Both the position numbers and the translations under genes were made by a program. Of a stretch of 9,494 nt of DNA, positions 7,802 through 9,494 are shown in pieces. The stretch covers positions 8,751 through 18,244 of the forward strand of contig DDOT01000010.1 in assembly GCA_002341815.1 (NCBI GenBank), written 5' to 3'. How positions within the stretch are numbered: position 1 is the first letter of the stretch; the number at the start of each line of letters is the position of its first letter. This stretch comes from Thiobacillus sp. UBA2487. Lineage in GTDB: Bacteria > Pseudomonadota > Gammaproteobacteria > Burkholderiales > Sulfuriferulaceae. The notes beneath the pieces are model-generated. The model did not search any database. It worked only from the letters and a program-made list of their open reading frames with translations, and was not told the origin of the DNA.

Positions 7802-8880
7802 CAGCCATGCATCCGTTCAAATTCGCGCATGTAATCGACCAGCGCCACCACCCCTTGCATCGGCATGGCGTTATACAAGGATGCCCGCATGCCGCCGGCT
7901 AGCCGATGGCCTTTTAACTGCACCAATCCGCGTTCAGTCGCACCGGCCAGAAATGCGCCATCCAGCGCCCGATCGGCCAAGGTAAACGGAATATTCATCA
8001 GCGAACGTGAATCAAGCGCAACCGGATTATGATAAAAATCACTGTCATCGATCGTGCGATACAACAAGGCCGCCTTGGCTTGATTATGCGCTTGCATGAC
8101 CGACAAGCCCCCTTCGCGACGCAATTTGGCAAACACCAGTCCCGCCATGTAGATGGACCACGTTGGCGGTGTATTAAACATGGAATCATGCTCGGCATGC
8201 GTACGATAATCCAGCATGGTCGGCGTGCCGGGGATCGGTTCACCCAGCAAGTCATCGCGCACGATAACCAGCGTAACGCCGGCCGGCCCGATATTCTTTT
8301 GCGCGCCGGCGTAAATCAGGCCGAACCGGCTCACATCGATCGGTCGCGATAAAATATCGGAAGACATGTCACACACCAGCGGCAAGACACCCGCATCGGG
8401 AATAAACTGGAACTGCACACCACCAATGGTTTCATTTGAGGTGTAATGCAAATACGCTGCATCGGTTTCGATTTGCCAGTCATCCGGCGCAGGCACTGCA
8501 TGAAAACCGCTGTCTTTGCCACTTGCCGCCAAATGTACCTTGGCATAACGCGCAGCCTCATCAATTGCTTTTTCTGACCAAATTCCGGTATGCACATAAT
8601 TGACCCGCTGGTGACCATGCATCAAGTTCATGGGCACCATGGCAAATTGAGTCCATGCACCACCCTGCAGGAACAACACGCGATAGTTGTCAGGGATCCC
8701 CATCAACGCGCGCAAATCGGCTTCTGCCTGTTGCTGAATCAATGGGTACTCATCACCGCGATGACTCATTTCCATCACGGACATGCCGCATCCATGCCAA
8801 TCGAGCAGTTCGTGCTGTGCCTGCACCAACACATCGGACGGCAAGACCGCAGGACCTGCGCTAAAGTTGTATATATGCAT
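7801..8880 (-). CDS. serC: Phosphoserine aminotransferase SerC
   Basis: SerC is a cytoplasmic PLP enzyme that transaminates 3-phosphohydroxypyruvate with glutamate to phosphoserine (serine synthesis) and usually also acts on the 4-phosphoerythronate-derived ketoacid in pyridoxal phosphate synthesis. From the ATG at 8880 the product has 359 residues, the usual size. It begins MHIYNFSAGPAVLP, where the FSAGPA block matches the family N-terminus. It contains MEMSHRG (36-42), LQGGAWTQFAMVPMNL, an aspartate D171 (VCDMSSDILSRP) and the PLP lysine K195 in AGAQKNIGPAG. Longer reading from ATG 8892 or TTG 8895 adds up to five residues overlapping gyrA. I reject these because a GGAG at 8887-8890 stands six bases before the 8880 ATG. 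Serine aminotransferase upstream of pheA is a recurring arrangement in beta- and gammaproteobacteria. Confidence 0.96.
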   Translation of the reverse strand: MHIYNFSAGPAVLPSDVLVQAQHELLDWHGCGMSVMEMSHRGDEYPLIQQQAEADLRALMGIPDNYRVLFLQGGAWTQFAMVPMNLMHGHQRVNYVHTGIWSEKAIDEAARYAKVHLAASGKDSGFHAVPAPDDWQIETDAAYLHYTSNETIGGVQFQFIPDAGVLPLVCDMSSDILSRPIDVSRFGLIYAGAQKNIGPAGVTLVIVRDDLLGEPIPGTPTMLDYRTHAEHDSMFNTPPTWSIYMAGLVFAKLRREGGLSVMQAHNQAKAALLYRTIDDSDFYHNPVALDSRSLMNIPFTLADRALDGAFLAGATERGLVQLKGHRLAGGMRASLYNAMPMQGVVALVDYMREFERMHG

Positions 8881-8881
8881 C

Positions 8882-9494
8882 TCAGACTCCATCAACGGGA
8901 ATCAAATCACTGTCATCGTCACGCTCCAACACGCGTTCTACGCTAATCAGTTTTTGCCCGGCATCCAGATTGATCAACGTCACGCCCTGCGTAGCGCGCC
9001 CCATTTCGCGCACTTCTTTCACACGCGTACGAATCAGCACGCCACCATTGGTAATCAGCATGATTTCATCATCCGGATTCACCAGCGTAGCCGCCACCAC
9101 CTGACCATTGCGCTTGGTGGTTTGAATAGCGATCATGCCTTGCGATCCGCGACCGTGCCGGGTGTATTCCGCCACGCTGGTGCGCTTGCCATAGCCGTTT
9201 TCGGTAGCCGTCAACACCGACTGTTGTTCATTTTCAGTGACCAGCAACGAGATCAGGAACTGCCCTTCGGCCAGCTTCATGCCACGCACACCGCGCGCAC
9301 CACGCCCCATCGAACGCACGTCATTTTCATCAAACCGCACAGCCTTGCCGGCATTGGAAAACAGCATCACGTCATGACTGCCATCGGTTACCGCCACGCC
9401 GATCAAATAATCGCCATCATCCAGACCCACGGCAATAATCCCGGCCTTGCGCGGATTGGCAAAATCCGACAATGGTGTTTTCTTAACCACACCG
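8882..9494 (-). CDS. gyrA: DNA gyrase subunit A, C-terminal part (5' end outside window)
   Basis: GyrA forms, with GyrB, the ATP-dependent type II topoisomerase that introduces negative supercoils. Only the 3' end is present; the frame stays open through the right edge, so the GTG at 9490 is an internal codon. The roughly 203 visible residues cover later blades of the C-terminal beta-pinwheel that wraps DNA. Its repeats are recognisable by GRGARGVRGMKL, NGYGKRTSVAEYTRHGRGSQGMIA and MGRATQGVTLINLDAGQ. The breakage-reunion domain with its catalytic tyrosine, and the GyrA box of the first blade, are outside. The protein ends soon after the last blade in a short acidic tail (ERDDDSDLIPVDGV). ParC is the main alternative, but the regular blade pattern and the neighbouring serC favour GyrA. 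The stop lies one base before the serC start, so the two genes may share a message. Confidence 0.95.
   Translation of the reverse strand, partial: GVVKKTPLSDFANPRKAGIIAVGLDDGDYLIGVAVTDGSHDVMLFSNAGKAVRFDENDVRSMGRGARGVRGMKLAEGQFLISLLVTENEQQSVLTATENGYGKRTSVAEYTRHGRGSQGMIAIQTTKRNGQVVAATLVNPDDEIMLITNGGVLIRTRVKEVREMGRATQGVTLINLDAGQKLISVERVLERDDDSDLIPVDGV
8887..8890 (-). promoter_or_regulatory. Ribosome binding site deciding the serC start
   Basis: GGAG on the message strand stands six bases before the ATG at 8880 and lies within the last codons of gyrA. This spacing fits 8880 and excludes the upstream ATG at 8892 and TTG at 8895 as main starts. Confidence 0.65.

Noticed and set aside
8881..8895. 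Longer serC starting at TTG 8895 or ATG 8892
   Set aside because: The GGAG at 8887-8890 would lie downstream of or inside such starts, and the family N-terminus aligns with the ATG at 8880.

Overview
The window looks like ordinary chromosomal core sequence from a proteobacterium, most likely a betaproteobacterium or a close relative. The main reasons are the C-terminal part of GyrA (for example KAVRFDENDVRSMGR, EQQSVLTATENGYGKRT and IQTTKRNG) and the short, proline-rich FtsK linker, which recall betaproteobacterial more than enterobacterial proteins. The gene orders ftsK-lolA-rarA and gyrA-serC-pheA-hisC-...-tyrA fit the same group. This placement rests on remembered family sequences, not on a search. 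Base composition looks moderately GC-rich throughout, with no island of foreign composition.

Layout: nine protein genes cover almost every base. On the + strand, a run enters from the left edge: the 3' part of ftsK (1-1665), lolA (1662-2339) and rarA (2336-3679), joined by 4-base overlaps. On the - strand, a run enters from the right edge: the 3' part of gyrA (8882-9494), serC (8880-7801), pheA (7801-6683), hisC (6686-5580), aroF (5583-4567) and tyrA (4557-3685). The two runs meet tail to tail with only 5 bases (3680-3684) between their stop codons. The longest non-coding gap is 9 bases. I see no tRNA, rRNA, CRISPR array, insertion sequence, attachment site, riboswitch or clear terminator. 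The promoters of both runs must lie outside the window, apart from any promoters hidden inside coding sequence.

How the genes fit together: the + strand run holds chromosome segregation and cell division (FtsK), lipoprotein transport to the outer membrane (LolA) and replication-fork maintenance (RarA). The - strand run, after gyrA, is an aromatic amino acid operon: serC (serine and pyridoxal phosphate synthesis), pheA (chorismate to phenylpyruvate), hisC (histidinol-phosphate and possibly aromatic transamination), aroF (first step of the shikimate pathway) and tyrA (prephenate to 4-hydroxyphenylpyruvate). The entry enzyme of the pathway is therefore encoded between its terminal branch enzymes.

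I did not find an undescribed system. The points most worth a second look are the DAHP synthase placed between hisC and tyrA, the possible aromatic role of HisC, the terminator-less convergent junction where both neighbourhoods lose their usual next genes (serS; aroA-cmk-rpsA), and the cofactor-binding loop of TyrA.
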